NCBI RefSeq assembly: GCF_030272615.1
Contig: NC_081412.1
Span: 25,946,501 to 26,010,500, forward strand
Direction of reading: 5' to 3'
Length of the DNA: 64,000 nt
Source of the DNA: Cryptomeria japonica
Taxonomy: Eukaryota; Streptophyta; Pinopsida; Cupressales; Cupressaceae
The stretch's first letter is position 1; the number at the start of each line of letters is the position of its first letter. Shown piece after piece: positions 32,240 to 44,170 of this stretch. The position numbers and the translations under genes were made by a program. The notes under the pieces are model-generated. The model was given only the letters and a program-made list of their open reading frames with translations. It had not been told where the DNA came from and searched no databases.

Positions 32240-34315
32240 CACAAGCCAAAATGGAGCTAGCTCTTTGCTCCTGTCCCCCCTCCTCCACACCTCCTCCACC
32301 TGATCCTCCTTTTCCCCCTCCTCTAGGTGGCCTAAACCCCACCGATCCACCTATCTATTGTCTCTGTGTGGGCCGCTGACTCTGTGTCCTGTGAGATCGC
32401 ACACTCTCAGTGTACGAGGCTGCTCGCTGCATCGCAGGTACTGCTCTGTGGTATAGTCCCCTGTAGTACCCTACCTCCCGAACTGCCCTCTCCACCCTAT
32501 CCATCTACTGCATCATATTAGAGTACATCTGCCCAAGCCCTGCAGGAACCAACATCTGACGAGCTGCATCCCTCTCCCCCCACAGTCGTATCACATTTTC
32601 CTCTGCCCTCTGCACTCAGCCTCACAGCTCCTCTAGCTCATCATCCTGCCAACGAAAAACATCTTGTAAGGCCTCAATATTCGTCCCTGTTTGTGCCTTC
32701 TCTAACATCCGCTCAGACTCCCTCTCCTCCCACAGAGCATCCACCTCTATCCTTGTTGTATGGAGGCTCTTTGTCAAATCTACTATCTCCCACTACAGCC
32801 ACTCCACCTCTGCCTCCAAGCTCTCCCTCCCAGCTCTCTCTATCTTTATCTCATCCTCAAGGGAGTGGAACCTCACCCGAGTCGTCTCTCTCTCCTGTTG
32901 CACTCTGTTAAGATTAACCTGTGATACTCTTGCCCTACCCTCCACCTGTGCCTTAGGAATATCCATGGGTACAACATCCTCTCCCCCACCAACCCCTCCC
33001 TTTGCGGCCCCTCCTGTTGGTACTTCTCTTGCCTCTCCCTCTCCCTCCTTGGGATCCCTCCTCCATACAACCCTAACTCTCCTCTATTGTCCGCCAACAC
33101 CACGCCCTCCACCAACCATGACTCTCTCACCTGGCCCGTTATCCTCCCCGCCAACTATCTGATCTACGGTCGGCTGCAACTCATTCTCCTCCAAAACCTC
33201 AGAAATGGTAAGACGTACTGGAAAGTGCCTCTCCCACCAACTCCTATATCCCCCTTTCATCCCCGAATCCTCACCTGCCCCCATCCGCTCATCCTAGACC
33301 AAATGAGACACTATCTGAAAACTGGTCCTGCCCTCCAATGGACTCGTTGTCGGGCCCCAAGATCTCACCTCTCATGTAATATGAGGATATAATGGGATGT
33401 CTCCCACTATGTCCTAAACCTTCCCAAGTTGTCTCACTACTCTATAGGGTGCATAATACTCCATAATGTATACCAACCTGCCAAAAATCCACATCTCCAC
33501 TCCATCCTAGTGTAGTTGCCAATCCCCCCTCCATCTCTCACAACCCAAAAATGGCCGCCATGAAATTGTATAAGCTCATCAAGAATCCGGTGCCAAAACC
33601 ATACATACCCTATCTAGGTGTAATGCAGCAACCCCCTGTACCTATCTACATATGACTGACGACCCTGCCTGTCCTGTACACCTAGTGGCCAAGTAACCGC
33701 AATATACTCCCAAGCCCAGCTATGTAGAAGTATCACTCCCACAGACAAGCTAGCATACTCCCTATACACCAATAGATGCATATCATGATATAACTGAGCC
33801 AACATCACGGCTCCCCAGGCATACTACACACCATCATGTACGATGAAATAAAGATACCTACTCCATCCAACAGGAAATCCATGCCCTCTGAGATCTGGTA
33901 TAATCCATCCGCTCAAAAAATCGCAAATCACCAATACCACACGAGGAATATGTCGACTACCCATCGCCCTACCCAAGTGCATCCTACTCTTGTCTAGCAT
34001 CGACATGACACCGCAAACGGGGATCTTCATGATCCTCCATACATCCAGAAGAGTCACTATTGCCTCACCAGTAGGAAGATGAAAGGTGTTATACCTACTG
34101 TCTCACCTCTCAACTAAAGTCATCATCATCTCAGTATGAGCTTGTATCCTCAGCCACCTGCCCACAAAATGCAACCCTAGACCAACTAAGACCCCCAACT
34201 CATCTGGTTGCAACTGTCGATATAAACTCATGGTAGCGGGCCAATGCTCCCTCAAAGCCAACGACCCCAATTTAGCCTGCATCCAACAATCCAATTCATT
34301 ATTATATGTCCTCAA
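32240..34315 (-). pseudogene. antisense ORF: plant mobile domain plus coiled coil
   Basis: Read on the minus strand from 34315. The N-terminal part has LGSLALREHWPATMSLY, then YNTFHLPTGEAIVTLLDVW (34070), SWAWEYIAVTWPLG (about 33690) and a YRVVRQLG motif (about 33440). These blocks and their order match the plant mobile domain (PMD, aminotransferase-like) proteins. The distal part (about 32980-32650) encodes a Glu/Arg-rich helix with heptad spacing (RVQQERETTRVRFHS, ESLEAEVEWL), a likely coiled coil. Several stops (for example TGA at about 34105 where PMDs have Trp) and frameshifts break it. Antisense extra ORFs between pol and the 3' LTR are known in Tat elements; the function of the protein is not known. 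Confidence 0.82.
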
Positions 34316-34399
34316 GTCCTATTCTACCTCTCCGGGTGCAGCCATACCCTCAACCTATCCCAAAATTCTAAACCTATTTCTAACTTCTTCTATCCCTAG

Positions 34400-34720
34400 C
34401 ACACATGCTGATTCGCTCCGCGCTTGTGCCAAAATCGTGGCGCTTGTGCCATTCTATAGGTACACACGCTAACATAAAACCTAGCCTATCCCACCCCTTA
34501 CCTAGAAAATCCTTCAACGTGAGCAACCGCGCAACAATGCGAGTGCCCGCGTAATACCTTCAGCACCCGCATGAATGCGTGAGCACCCGCGCTAAACATC
34601 AGTTCACCCCCTCAATACCTTTTTTGCCCGCCTATTACCTATGAGCGCTCACACTACTAGCTAGCGCTCGCGCTACCCGATAGGCGCACGTGTTGAAACG
34701 ACAATCAATGCGTGCACCTC
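34400..34720 (-). repeat. GC-rich motif cluster beside the antisense ORF
   Basis: Units such as GCGAGTGCCCGCG, GAGCGCTC, TAGCGCTCGCGCTA and GCGCACGTG lie directly upstream (in the minus direction) of the antisense ORF. They are of the same kind as the cluster in the gypsy B leader at 20637-21440. The rest of this region is AT- or pyrimidine-rich. Confidence 0.75.
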
Positions 34721-35220
34721 GCCTATTCTTGGCCCTAAACTAAGCCCTAATTCTACCCGACACCTAAAAATCCACAAAGGAGGATAGTCCTACATACTGG
34801 TGGTCCATAGCCGGTGGGTCTGTTGTACCATCGGATCCTCTCGGCATGATGGTCATGTATGGGAATGCGATCCATCTCTCCTTCTCTCCTTCTAGGCTCT
34901 GATTGGCTCCAAGGCTTGTGTGTAACAATGACTCCTCATTGGCCCCTTTGTGGCTTATATGGACCCCCTTGAGGGCCCATTCCCTTCACAGTCTCTCTTC
35001 TTCTATTTCCTCTTCTAGTTTTTCTACATTTGCTCCCTCTTCCTCTCTCACTTATCTCCTCCACCCAAATTCTTCCTTCTTCATTTCAAGAATTTTTGGT
35101 CAATTTTTTACAAAAAATTCAACAAAATTCTCGAGGGGGCATACACCTCCCACGCTTTACGCTGGGGCATCTATTTCTTTTTTTTTTCTATCTTTTACCC
35201 ACCGCCAAATTTGTTGTTGC

Positions 35221-35237
35221 GTAAAAGAGGGGCAAAA
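35221..35237 (+). other. polypurine tract of gypsy B
   Basis: AAAGAGGGGCAAAA directly before the 3' LTR start TGTAGACAC; the same position and form as AGTGGGGCAAAA at 7151-7162 in gypsy A. Confidence 0.8.
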
Positions 35238-36490
35238 TGTAGACACTTAAAAATAATTATTTTAGTTATTTTAAGTTCCTGACATAATTAATTTATTAAT
35301 TGTGCCAATTTTTAATTCCTCCTCAATATTAATTAATTATAATTAATATTGTCACTATAGTTTATTGATTGATTTATTTAATAAATCAATCCACCTTTAT
35401 TCTTCTAAAAATCCTTAATATTAAGGCCCCTCAAATTCCTTCTTTTAATTAATTAATTTCAATTAATTAATTAATCTAGGTGATTCCTACAAATCACCTT
35501 TTTCCTAATCCATCATTAACCTAATGAATTCTTCTAGAAACTCCCTAAACTCACTTAGCATTATTCTTCTAATTTTTAATTCCCTCCACTCATTCTCTCT
35601 CCTAGTCAAATCCTCTTACAAATCCTATCTACCCTGATCCCACCTAATCATTCTTCTAATCCCTCTCCTAATGAGTTGCTAGTGGCTAATCATCATGATT
35701 AGCCACAAAGGCAACTCCTTGTCCCTTCCATCCAACCACCCTCTTTAAATGCTCTTTTCCTAAGTGAATGTGAGATTTTCAAAATTTCACATCCCTCTAG
35801 GCATCCCATCCTCCAAGGAATTTTTAATTCCTCCTTATTCCTCCAATCCCCATGAACATCCCTTTTGAAGAATTTTTAATTCTTCCTCTCTATCCCTCAA
35901 GGAATATTTTATTCCTTGTTCTTCCCTAGGCACATTGGGAAGTCTTCCCAATGAGCCTTGAGGAGTGTGGAGACAAGAAATGCCTTTAAGGCATATCTCT
36001 TGGTCTCCACACTTGTCTTGTCATCCCTTCTTGGGCCTTGTGTGGGCTCACAAGGAATCCTGACCCTCCATCTTGGGTCAATCCTAGCCCTCCATTTCTC
36101 CTCCTCTCTTCCTATAAATTGAGGACTCCATCCCCTCATATCTCATCTCCAATTTTAGTAAATCCATGCTACTAGTTTGTGCCCAAGAAATCATCCTCAT
36201 ATCCTTATTATACCAAAATTTTCACTCATCCATACTTATCCATTTCATCATTTGATCATCAATCCATTTTCACTCATCCCATCCATCATATTTCATTTAT
36301 GCACAATACTGGAGAGCCAACCACATTCAACTTAACCAAAGGAGCATCATCAAGGGGTGCCTTCACTTCATCAAGCTCAATCCGAGGGAGACGATAGCTT
36401 GCAAGGTATCAAATGGTTTTGTTTGCATTTTGAATGTTTCTTTGGATTTCTAACCATCTAATCTCACCTTGCACGATTTTATCCTCTTCA
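35238..36490 (+). repeat. 3' LTR of gypsy B
   Basis: 1253 bp, starts TGTAGACACTTAAAAATA and ends CCTCTTCA. It is closely similar to 19327-20537 over all but its first 35-40 bases, with a few small indels. Confidence 0.92.
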
Positions 36491-38113
36491 CAAGCAACTA
36501 ATACTACTATTTGTCACTCATTCGACACATTAAGGAAGAGGATTATTAACTAAATAAAACATAAATAGTCTTAGAGTCCTAATATAACTATCTAACAAAA
36601 CATAAATGTCCACAATATAATGACACAAAAAAATCTTAAATGGTCATCATTAAGGAAATATCCATGTGTTGATGAATTCTTTAGGTAATAGGAAACCTTC
36701 CAATGATTATTGGATAAATAAAGAAGAACTGAATTGTTCAAACTACATTTTCCCCCATCATTGCAAGAACTGCAAATTTTCCGTCATTGACTACAAGATC
36801 TGCTTCAAGAAAGATAGTTTGCATGTTGCATAAAAGGTTTGTACACAAGATCATTCCACATAATGCTAGTTATATTTATCCATCACATCTTCACACATAA
36901 TTAAGTATTCATATACCATCTTATCATTTAAATTAAAGAAACATGCCATTATCCTTATAAATGGTCTTATTAGTAGAAAGTATCAAGTTCCAAGATAAAG
37001 GTTTGTAACATATTAAACACATAAGTCTAATAAAAAGATCATAAAATAGACTCATTAAATTGGGGATAAGATCATTTCAAACCAATATCAGCTGACTACT
37101 ATGGTTAGTAACAAAAGGTGTTACATGTTCTCTTATGTTGTTTATGTGATAGCAAGGATGGGTAACTTTCTAGGCCTCACCAATCATGGAATCAGAGGAG
37201 AAGCTCCCAGAAAAAGAAAAATATAGGACTTATATGCTCAATTGGAGTACAAGAAGGAATATATCCATTCCAAAAGGATGAATGGTGTTTTTTATATGTC
37301 ATAATCAATCTATTGATTGGGGATGCCAATTACATAATGCATTAAGAAGCAATGTCACTAATAAAAGTATGAGGATTCTAGTGCATTCAATTCCTAAAAT
37401 CTACATACATTAGATTATTTAGCTTCCCAAAGGAACCCTTCCTCCTTCCAAGATACTAATATAATTTGAAAGATAAATTACCAATTCTACCTTCAGAGCG
37501 CAAGGCTAGGGTCAAGTACCCTAGTTTAGGTTGAGGTTTTATGAATGATCATCCATACAAGTGGCCAAGGAAATAGTAGAAGAACTTGAAGCTCTAAACC
37601 TTAATCCCTCTATAATTAGGGGTAATTTTTACCCTACAAACAAACTTAAATGAAAAATGCCAATTGTCTTCACAAGCCATGTGGCAATACTCGATTATTT
37701 TTGGGCAAATTTACAAGATGAATTTAAGGTCACAAAGAAACATTATGGGAAGTTGGTAGCCTTCGACATGAGATAGTTTGGGGTTAAACTTGATATTCTT
37801 GTGGAGTTCTCTGATGGTGGAGAAGTAAAGTACCCAATATATGAAAATAACTAGGCTACTACTAGAATCCTAGGCCCAATTAATTGGTCAAAGAAATAAT
37901 ATCAATCCATTGACACTATTTTTTAGGAGCCTATATTGGATCAACATTTTATTGAAATCTACCCAGGCTACATCAAAGAGGCAAAACACAAAGACCTTTA
38001 GAAGGATCTACATCTTTCATGAAATAAGAATATAAAATATAAACGGTTAGAGAAAAATACAAGGACATTAACCTAAGCAAGTTCAAGATATAGTTAAAGA
38101 GGTAGGCCAAGCC
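36491..38113 (+). pseudogene. decayed coding-like DNA, unidentified, part 1
   Basis: The first kilobase is AT-rich without features. From about 37660 several frames give protein-like stretches broken by stops, for example EPILDQHFIEIYPGYIKEAK (about 37930). The sequence continues after the gag-only element at 42368 with the same character. I do not recognise the family; it could be an extra ORF of another gypsy element or a dead host gene. Confidence 0.4.
38109..38113. repeat. target site duplication of the gag-only element, left
   Basis: AAGCC, matched exactly at 42363-42367. Confidence 0.92.
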
Positions 38114-38433
38114 TGTTTGCCACATATGGGTAAATGATTAAACACATAAAGTAAATGCACAAAACATAATTGAAAGATATTAAAGAGCCACTTTTTGTAT
38201 TAATTCAACAGTCCATGTACATCAAGTGCTTATAACATTATACCCAGATATGATTATGATGATGATACTAAGAAGGAAAGGTATCCAATATATAATACTC
38301 GAAGGGGTGCGACCAACTGTCGCGTCCAACTACCCTTCAAGACTACTAACTAACTGACTATCGTAACTCATTATTAGCGACGACAACATAAACATAATAT
38401 GACAACATAACATAATGATTATTCTTGGCAACA
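38114..38433 (-). repeat. 3' LTR of the gag-only element
   Basis: On the minus strand it begins TGTTGCCAAGAATAATC and ends GGCAAACA. It is aligned with 42045-42362 along its full length. The purine tract TTGGGGGGGGATGA precedes it (minus orientation). Confidence 0.92.
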
Positions 38434-39239
38434 TCATCCCCCCCAAGAAAAGAAGTCATCTCCAGACGACTTAATACAAAATAGAGATGACATTAAACAA
38501 AACCAAGGTAGAGAACTACAGGAACTGCTAACGCTAGTCGAGCGTGGAACTCATACACCTGTTGCGTCCTCGCCTGAAAACCCTTTTCTGCTACCATCCG
38601 ATGCTCAAGTGCGGATGTCACCATTATTTCTTCTGCAAGGAGTTTTTTTTTTCTTTTTTTTTCTTGACATCACAGTCCTCCTGTGCCTAAACCAAACTTG
38701 TCTGCAAAACACGCTTTGTAGTCTCAGCCTCCACCAACTGCTAGTCAAATGATACTGTCTCCCTAGCCAATTTGTTCTCGATAACAACCCTGCCCTCTCG
38801 GCATCCAACTCCTAGGTACGTTGAGCTAGGTCTCATGCTACTACTACCTCCAACCTGGTGGTCAGCTCCTCCTGAGCCCTCTGTGCATCCAACAAGGAAA
38901 CCTCACATCCAGTCGAGACATACTCTGAATTCCTTAAAGCATACCATTCATGCCTGGAAGTGGCCACAACCCTCTAGTACAAAGGATAGGAGACACCTCA
39001 AATCCTCCATCACACTCCCCACAGGCTGATAATTGAATTGAATAACTCCCTGGTGCTACTCTATGACTTCGCATTCTTGAAATGCCTTCCCTCAAACTTT
39101 GTTTGTTCACAACCTCCAAATCTGTCTCTCTCTATGGCTTATGACTTCCCCTCCAATGCTTAGCTTCAGGCTTCTATCTCACAGTATGAAACAACCCCAA
39201 CACTTACCATGACTTCTTTGATGCCTTCACCCAACTCAA

Positions 39240-41500
39240 AAAGTGTATTGTAGCTCAAAAATAAACTAGGGGTCTGGGGGCAGTGCCCCTCGTGGGGTCC
39301 GGGGGCAACGCCCTAGGTGTGCTCCCTGTCGTAGTATACCCATCTCCACAATGGTCGGGTTCGTTCGGTTGTTAACTGCTAGCAGCCTGGGGTCTATTGC
39401 AAACCCCCCAGGAACATCTATGCGGTGGTTGGTATTGGTGCATGGTTGGGAGAGATTATTTGGCAACATCGTTCGTAATTGAGGCATCGTCTGGAGGAGG
39501 TCGTGTACCTTCACAAGCACCTCCAATTTTAAAATTTGATATAGTATAGCCTCCTTCGCCTCTAGTCGGCTAGAAGTTCCCGTCGTACCCTTCGCCTCCG
39601 CCCCCTCTCATATCTCTTTCTCAATTTCTTCTCGTGCTTCCCGTACCCTTCACTTCTCCATCTCTGGGTCTGGGCACATTGCTTGTCTAGCTTGGGCGCA
39701 AGTTACGGCCAGCACTTCCTCTTCTTTGGTTTCCTCGATATTGAGAAAGTTGATGCTGGACTTCGGGCAGGTGGCATTTTCGTGGTCTCTCAGTCCGCAC
39801 CATTTACATAAATATTGTGTGGCCTCTCCCTTCGGGCAATCTTGGGTGAAGTGCCCCCACTGGCTGCATGCTCTGCATTGTATCATCGGTCGACCTTTGG
39901 AATTATATTGGATCTGGCTCCTTGTATTGTTATTGTTGTTATTATTGTTTCGTCCTCCCCACCGATTATCTCGGTAGCCTCCCGATGTTGCATTGTCATT
40001 CGCTTGGGAGCTATCGGTACCGCCCGATGTAGTTGGTTGTTCCTGCGTAAGCAATACTTGTTGGTTTCATGTTTTCATGTTGTAGGGGCATTCCGTGGTG
40101 GGATGTCCCATCAACACGCATATATCACAATAGGCCTTCTTTGGGTAGGAGCCTTTCATGTAACCGTCCATCTTACATTTCGTGCACCAAAGCTCCCCTT
40201 CATCAGTCTTGCTCGGACCTCCCTTCATCCCCTTCAGCTCTTTCATCATCCTCAGCATGTCCTTCTATAGGGCTTGCACCTTTTTTCTAGACTCGCCATC
40301 GTTGCTGCTTCCCTCGAAAGAGTCATCATCCTCGGATGAGCTATCCTTCTTCTTTTTCTTCTTAGATGTCTTGGTCTCGCTCTTGAGATCCATCACTATA
40401 TTATATGCATCGTCATACGAGGTTGGTGGAACAATTTTCATCTTCTTCTGGAGGGAGCGTTTCAGTCCCTCCACGAACCATCTCTTTTTCAAATCATCTG
40501 CTAGTTGACTCTCCATTTTCCCCAATAGTTCCTTGAGCCACCGACTATAGGTTCAGACCGTCTTGTTCTTGTTTTGCTTTGTGCCATAGATTTCATGTAC
40601 TATTTCATTGTCGTCTTGAAGTAGGCAGAAATCCTTCTCGAAGGCTTTCCGCAGCGTGTCCCATGTGGCCACTACAGTTTTATCAATATCTGAGTACCAA
40701 TCAATGGCAACTCCCCACAATGTCATTGGGAATTGTGTCATCCATTCATCCTAGTTCATGACACCATTGGTCGCCCATATGGTTTCCCAGGTTCTGCAGT
40801 GCCTGACAAGATCCTCCTTCTCGTCGCCGGTGAATTTCAACAGCTTCTGCCTATTGGCCATTGATGGGGGTTGTGTCCCTAGAGGTGGCCATGTCTATGG
40901 GGGTTGTGTCCTTGGAGGTGGCTATGTCTGTCATGCACCCGCGCCACTCCCTCCGGTGCCGGTGGTGTTTCCTGTTTGAGTGACTCGGGTATGGTGTTTT
41001 GTACCCGCATGCTTGGTGTGATGGGTCCCAAGAGGGGGTCCTATCTGCCATGTGTCTGTGTCTCCTCCACACCTACGGTCATACGGTTTCCCTCCCCTCT
41101 GTTCTCACCCTCATCCTCTACTCGCTCCCTTCGGTGGTCCTCCGTGCACGGCGTAAGGGATAAGTTCATGAACTGATCCTGGGTCTTTTCGACCAGATTC
41201 CTTTATAGCCTTGTTTCCTCCAAAAACTCTTCATGGCTTCTCACCCTACAGTGTTCTGGTGATGCGTAGAAATTTTCTTCAACTTCTGCACCCTCCGTGA
41301 CACCTCCTTGGTTCCCTTCGGGAAACCCTTCAGCAGGTCGTCCTTCGGCAAGTTGCCTCAGCCTCTGTCTACATTCTACTTGTTGTTCTAGAATCAAGGC
41401 CCTTTGTGCGGCCTCCCACTCCTCACTTTTTGCCTTCTTATTTCTATCTTTGTTTAATAGGTTGGGCATTAATTCCTGTACATCTCCATAAATGGCAACA
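39240..41500 (-). pseudogene. gypsy-type gag with several zinc knuckles
   Basis: Read from about 41500 down. A charged helical N-terminal part (QRALILEQQVECRQRLRQL) is followed by the gag core FPMTLWGVAIDWYSDI and TWDTLRKAFEKDF (about 40740-40640), matching the Retrotrans_gag domain. A Lys/Ser/Asp-rich linker comes next, then zinc knuckles: CDICVLMGHPTTEC (about 40110), CRACSQWGHFTQDC (about 39870) and CKWCGLRDHENATC (about 39810), plus one with His replaced by Tyr (CTKCKMDGY). An Asn tract lies before the last pair. In-frame stops at about 40555, 40267 and 40068 break it. Gag would form particles and bind RNA. Confidence 0.87.
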
Positions 41501-42018
41501 ACACATAAAAATAGAACACTTCTTTATTAATTCATCCCGTCGGATACAATTTGTGTCAATAGTAAGACACCATTATTATAGAATGTTCTTTATTCCTCCT
41601 GGAGGTTCAGGGTTCAATTTCCCCTTGGCCTCATTCCATCACGCTCCGCTTCCCAATGATGATTGTTTTCTTCGTACTATTGGAGGACTTGTTGGCTTTG
41701 CTCCTCATGGGCAATCTCCTCCAAGCGAGTTCGTTGTGCCAATGATGCCTATGCAAGCAACCGGTGGAGGTGATTCATCAACCGATTCGCTATGGGGCTA
41801 ACTTATAGTGTGGTCCACACTGCACTTGTTGGGACGTCAGCCTCTATGGCCTCCCTTCAGACGTAGGTCTCGATGGCCACTTGAAGCAGGATTGAGAATT
41901 CACTCGTTGCATTGTCTTCTCCATCATAGAGCTCTGTTTGTGCGTCGTCAGCCTTTAGGTTAATCTCACCAATGGGTAGGCCCATCATGTCTATGCGCCG
42001 TCCACTCCTTCCTTTCCC

Positions 42019-42042
42019 GAGTATGTCTAGGCAACGGCACAG
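42019..42042 (-). other. primer-binding site of the gag-only element
   Basis: On the minus strand, three bases after the 5' LTR: TGTGCCGTTGCCTAGA. It resembles the plant gypsy site TGGCGCCGTTGCCGGGGA (Asp tRNA) with several changes. Confidence 0.65.
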
Positions 42043-42044
42043 AA

Positions 42045-42362
42045 TGTTTGCCACATGGGTAAACGATTAAACATAGAAAGTAAATAAACAGAACATAATT
42101 GAAAGATATTAGAGAACCAGTTTCTGTATTAATTCAACAATCCATGTACATCAAGTGCTTATAAAATTATACCCAGATATGACTATGATTATGATACTAA
42201 GAAGGAAAGGTATGCAATATATAATACCGGAAGGGCTATGACCAATCGTCGCGTCCAACTGCCCTTCGGGATGACTAACTAACTGACTGTAATAACTCAT
42301 TATTACCGACGATAACATAAACATAATATGACAACATAACATAATGATTATTCTCGGCAACA
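42045..42362 (-). repeat. 5' LTR of the gag-only element
   Basis: Direct repeat of 38114-38433, TG...CA ends, followed on the plus strand by the target duplication AAGCC. Confidence 0.92.
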
Positions 42363-42367
42363 AAGCC
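42363..42367. repeat. target site duplication of the gag-only element, right
   Basis: AAGCC, identical to 38109-38113. Confidence 0.92.
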
Positions 42368-44170
42368 CTCAAGAAATCTCAAACGTTATAAAAAGATGTT
42401 GAAACAAGTATCACCATAGGCTTAGGTGCAATCCCAATGACACAAGTCATTCCTCCAAGGATATTATTGGCATTCAACTAGGAGAGGGATAAAAATCAGA
42501 AGAAGAGAAAATTGATAGTCAAGAGACAAATAGAGAAGAAGTAGGAGCCCCACCCTCTCAAGATCTCCCTCAATCAAAAGGTCCTCCTTCTTCACCACCA
42601 AAGCAAGATGATTCTCAAAGTGGTCAAATGAACATAGATCTTGACTCTTCCAATATTTTGGAAGTATCATAAGACCATATTTAAATAGAAGATGCAAAAG
42701 CTAATGAGGGAAAACGATAAGAAGAAGAGATATTGTAAAAGAAAGAAGAAGAAAACCAAATAGAAATGCTAAAACAAGAAGAGATATTTTTACTTATGAA
42801 GAACAACAAAAAATGATAATCTCAATTTAAGGATGAGAAATACATGTGGACACCCAAGTCTCAAAAATATCAACAAAGAATGTGTCATCTCAAATTTTTT
42901 GTATTTTTATAGAGACAAAGAGTTTACTAAAGGAGGTACAACAAGAGAAAATCGAAGGAAATTCAATAGGAGTTGCAACCCCTTCCCTTGACTCCTACAT
43001 GGCTAAAGATGGAACTATAAAGAAGATAACGAATCGTTGTTAAGCCTATAAGCTTGTAAGGCATGTGAGTTGAGATAGAAAAGCCCAACCCAAGAAAAAG
43101 GATAATGATAATGTATTCAACAAGGGTCAATGAACTAGGAGAAAAGATAGTTGAAGTTGCAACTCCCATGATGGATAAGGATGATAGAGAATTCCAACCT
43201 ACAAACTATCAATAGACCCAAATAAATCTAGGCAGACAAACTAGGAGGGAGGAGATTGCCTCTTTTGAATCTATTTCAAGGTCAATAGTTACAAGGATTC
43301 ACAAAGATCAATAAAAAAATGTTTTGCGGGCTAAAATAGCATAGATGAAGCATTTCATCAAATAGTTGACCACTCATCTTACCAAGGAACAAGAAGAAAC
43401 TCCTAAGACACCTAGGTGGATTACAACATATGAGATGGATACATTATATGCTATGAAAGACAAGGCCAATGTTATGGATACTTGGGCCATTAAGTGTCTC
43501 AAATAGATGGACAATATTTTGGTGGAAGGAAACAAAAAATATGAAGAAGCTAGTAGTCTAAAAAATTATTTATTATATCATACAAAGAATCTTAGGGGAA
43601 TGACAAAGTATATGGTAACAACTATAATTTCTCTATGAGATATAAAGAATAGACCTTGAAGAACTAAAGAAGGCAAATATATTGGCAAAAAGAGATAAAT
43701 ATATATCATAGAGAAATTGTATAAACACCACATCTTTCAAAATAGATTTGATAGTTGAGCCTAGAGTATTCCTCCTCAAGAAATAGAAAGAATTGTATAA
43801 TGGTTATACTACTTTTAAGAATTTTATCACAAAAACAATTAGCAAAGATTTATTCTTGGCAAACAAGAATAGGCTTGATTATTTAGACGTTGCACATGCA
43901 ACATGGAGATGGAAAGAAATATAGGAATATAGTGCAACTAAAGGCATCAATTAAGACTTTCTTGACAAGTATGTGACTTTAAAAATGAACATCAAATCAG
44001 CCTAGGAGGATATCAAGAAACTGACACATAGCATAAATAACATATCAAATGGTTTTGAGAAGTCAAAATTTAGGCTAAGATGGGTCAATGGGCCTAATGA
44101 GGATGCAATGAGCCAATTTTTTGCCAATTTTCAAGAGTATAAACATCAAAGAGGAGTGCAACAACTTTGA
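42368..44170 (+). pseudogene. decayed coding-like DNA, unidentified, part 2
   Basis: Continues the stretch before 38114. Frames interrupted by stops give polar, protein-like segments: PPSQDLPQSKGPPSSPPKQD (about 42550), RWITTYEMDTLYAMKDKANV (about 43420-43480), and a final DAMSQFFANFQEYKHQRG (about 44107-44160). Composition is rich in Lys, Glu and Gln with a Pro/Ser linker. I do not recognise the family. The gag-only element split it. Confidence 0.45.

Larger units (their letters stand above)
19327..36490 (+). mobile_element. large Tat-type Ty3/gypsy element, gypsy B
   Basis: A 17.2 kb element with LTRs at both ends (19327-20537 and 35238-36490), primer site 20541-20560, a 3 kb leader, gag, protease, RT-RNase H, integrase ending at 30478, and a 4.7 kb 3' region with an antisense ORF. 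The long leader, IDGG protease motif, second RNase H domain and antisense ORF between pol and the 3' LTR are known traits of the Tat lineage. Many stops and frameshifts show it is old. The left LTR lacks the first 35-40 bases seen in the right one, and I find no clean target duplication. Confidence 0.92.
38114..42362 (-). mobile_element. gag-only LTR retrotransposon (TR-GAG type)
   Basis: 4249 bp with two LTRs of about 320 bp (38114-38433 and 42045-42362), a purine tract with eight Gs beside the left LTR, a primer site beside the right LTR and a perfect 5-bp target duplication AAGCC. The only coding region is a gypsy-type gag; there is no protease, RT or integrase motif. Such elements are described in plants as TR-GAG: non-autonomous, moved in trans by a full element. 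The LTRs differ at about 10% of positions by eye, so the insertion is old. Confidence 0.92.

Noticed and set aside
36491-36495. Target duplication of gypsy B (CAAG in both flanks)
   Set aside because: CAAG precedes 19327 and CAAGC follows 36490, but the 5' LTR is truncated and the match is only four bases with an offset, so it is not convincing.
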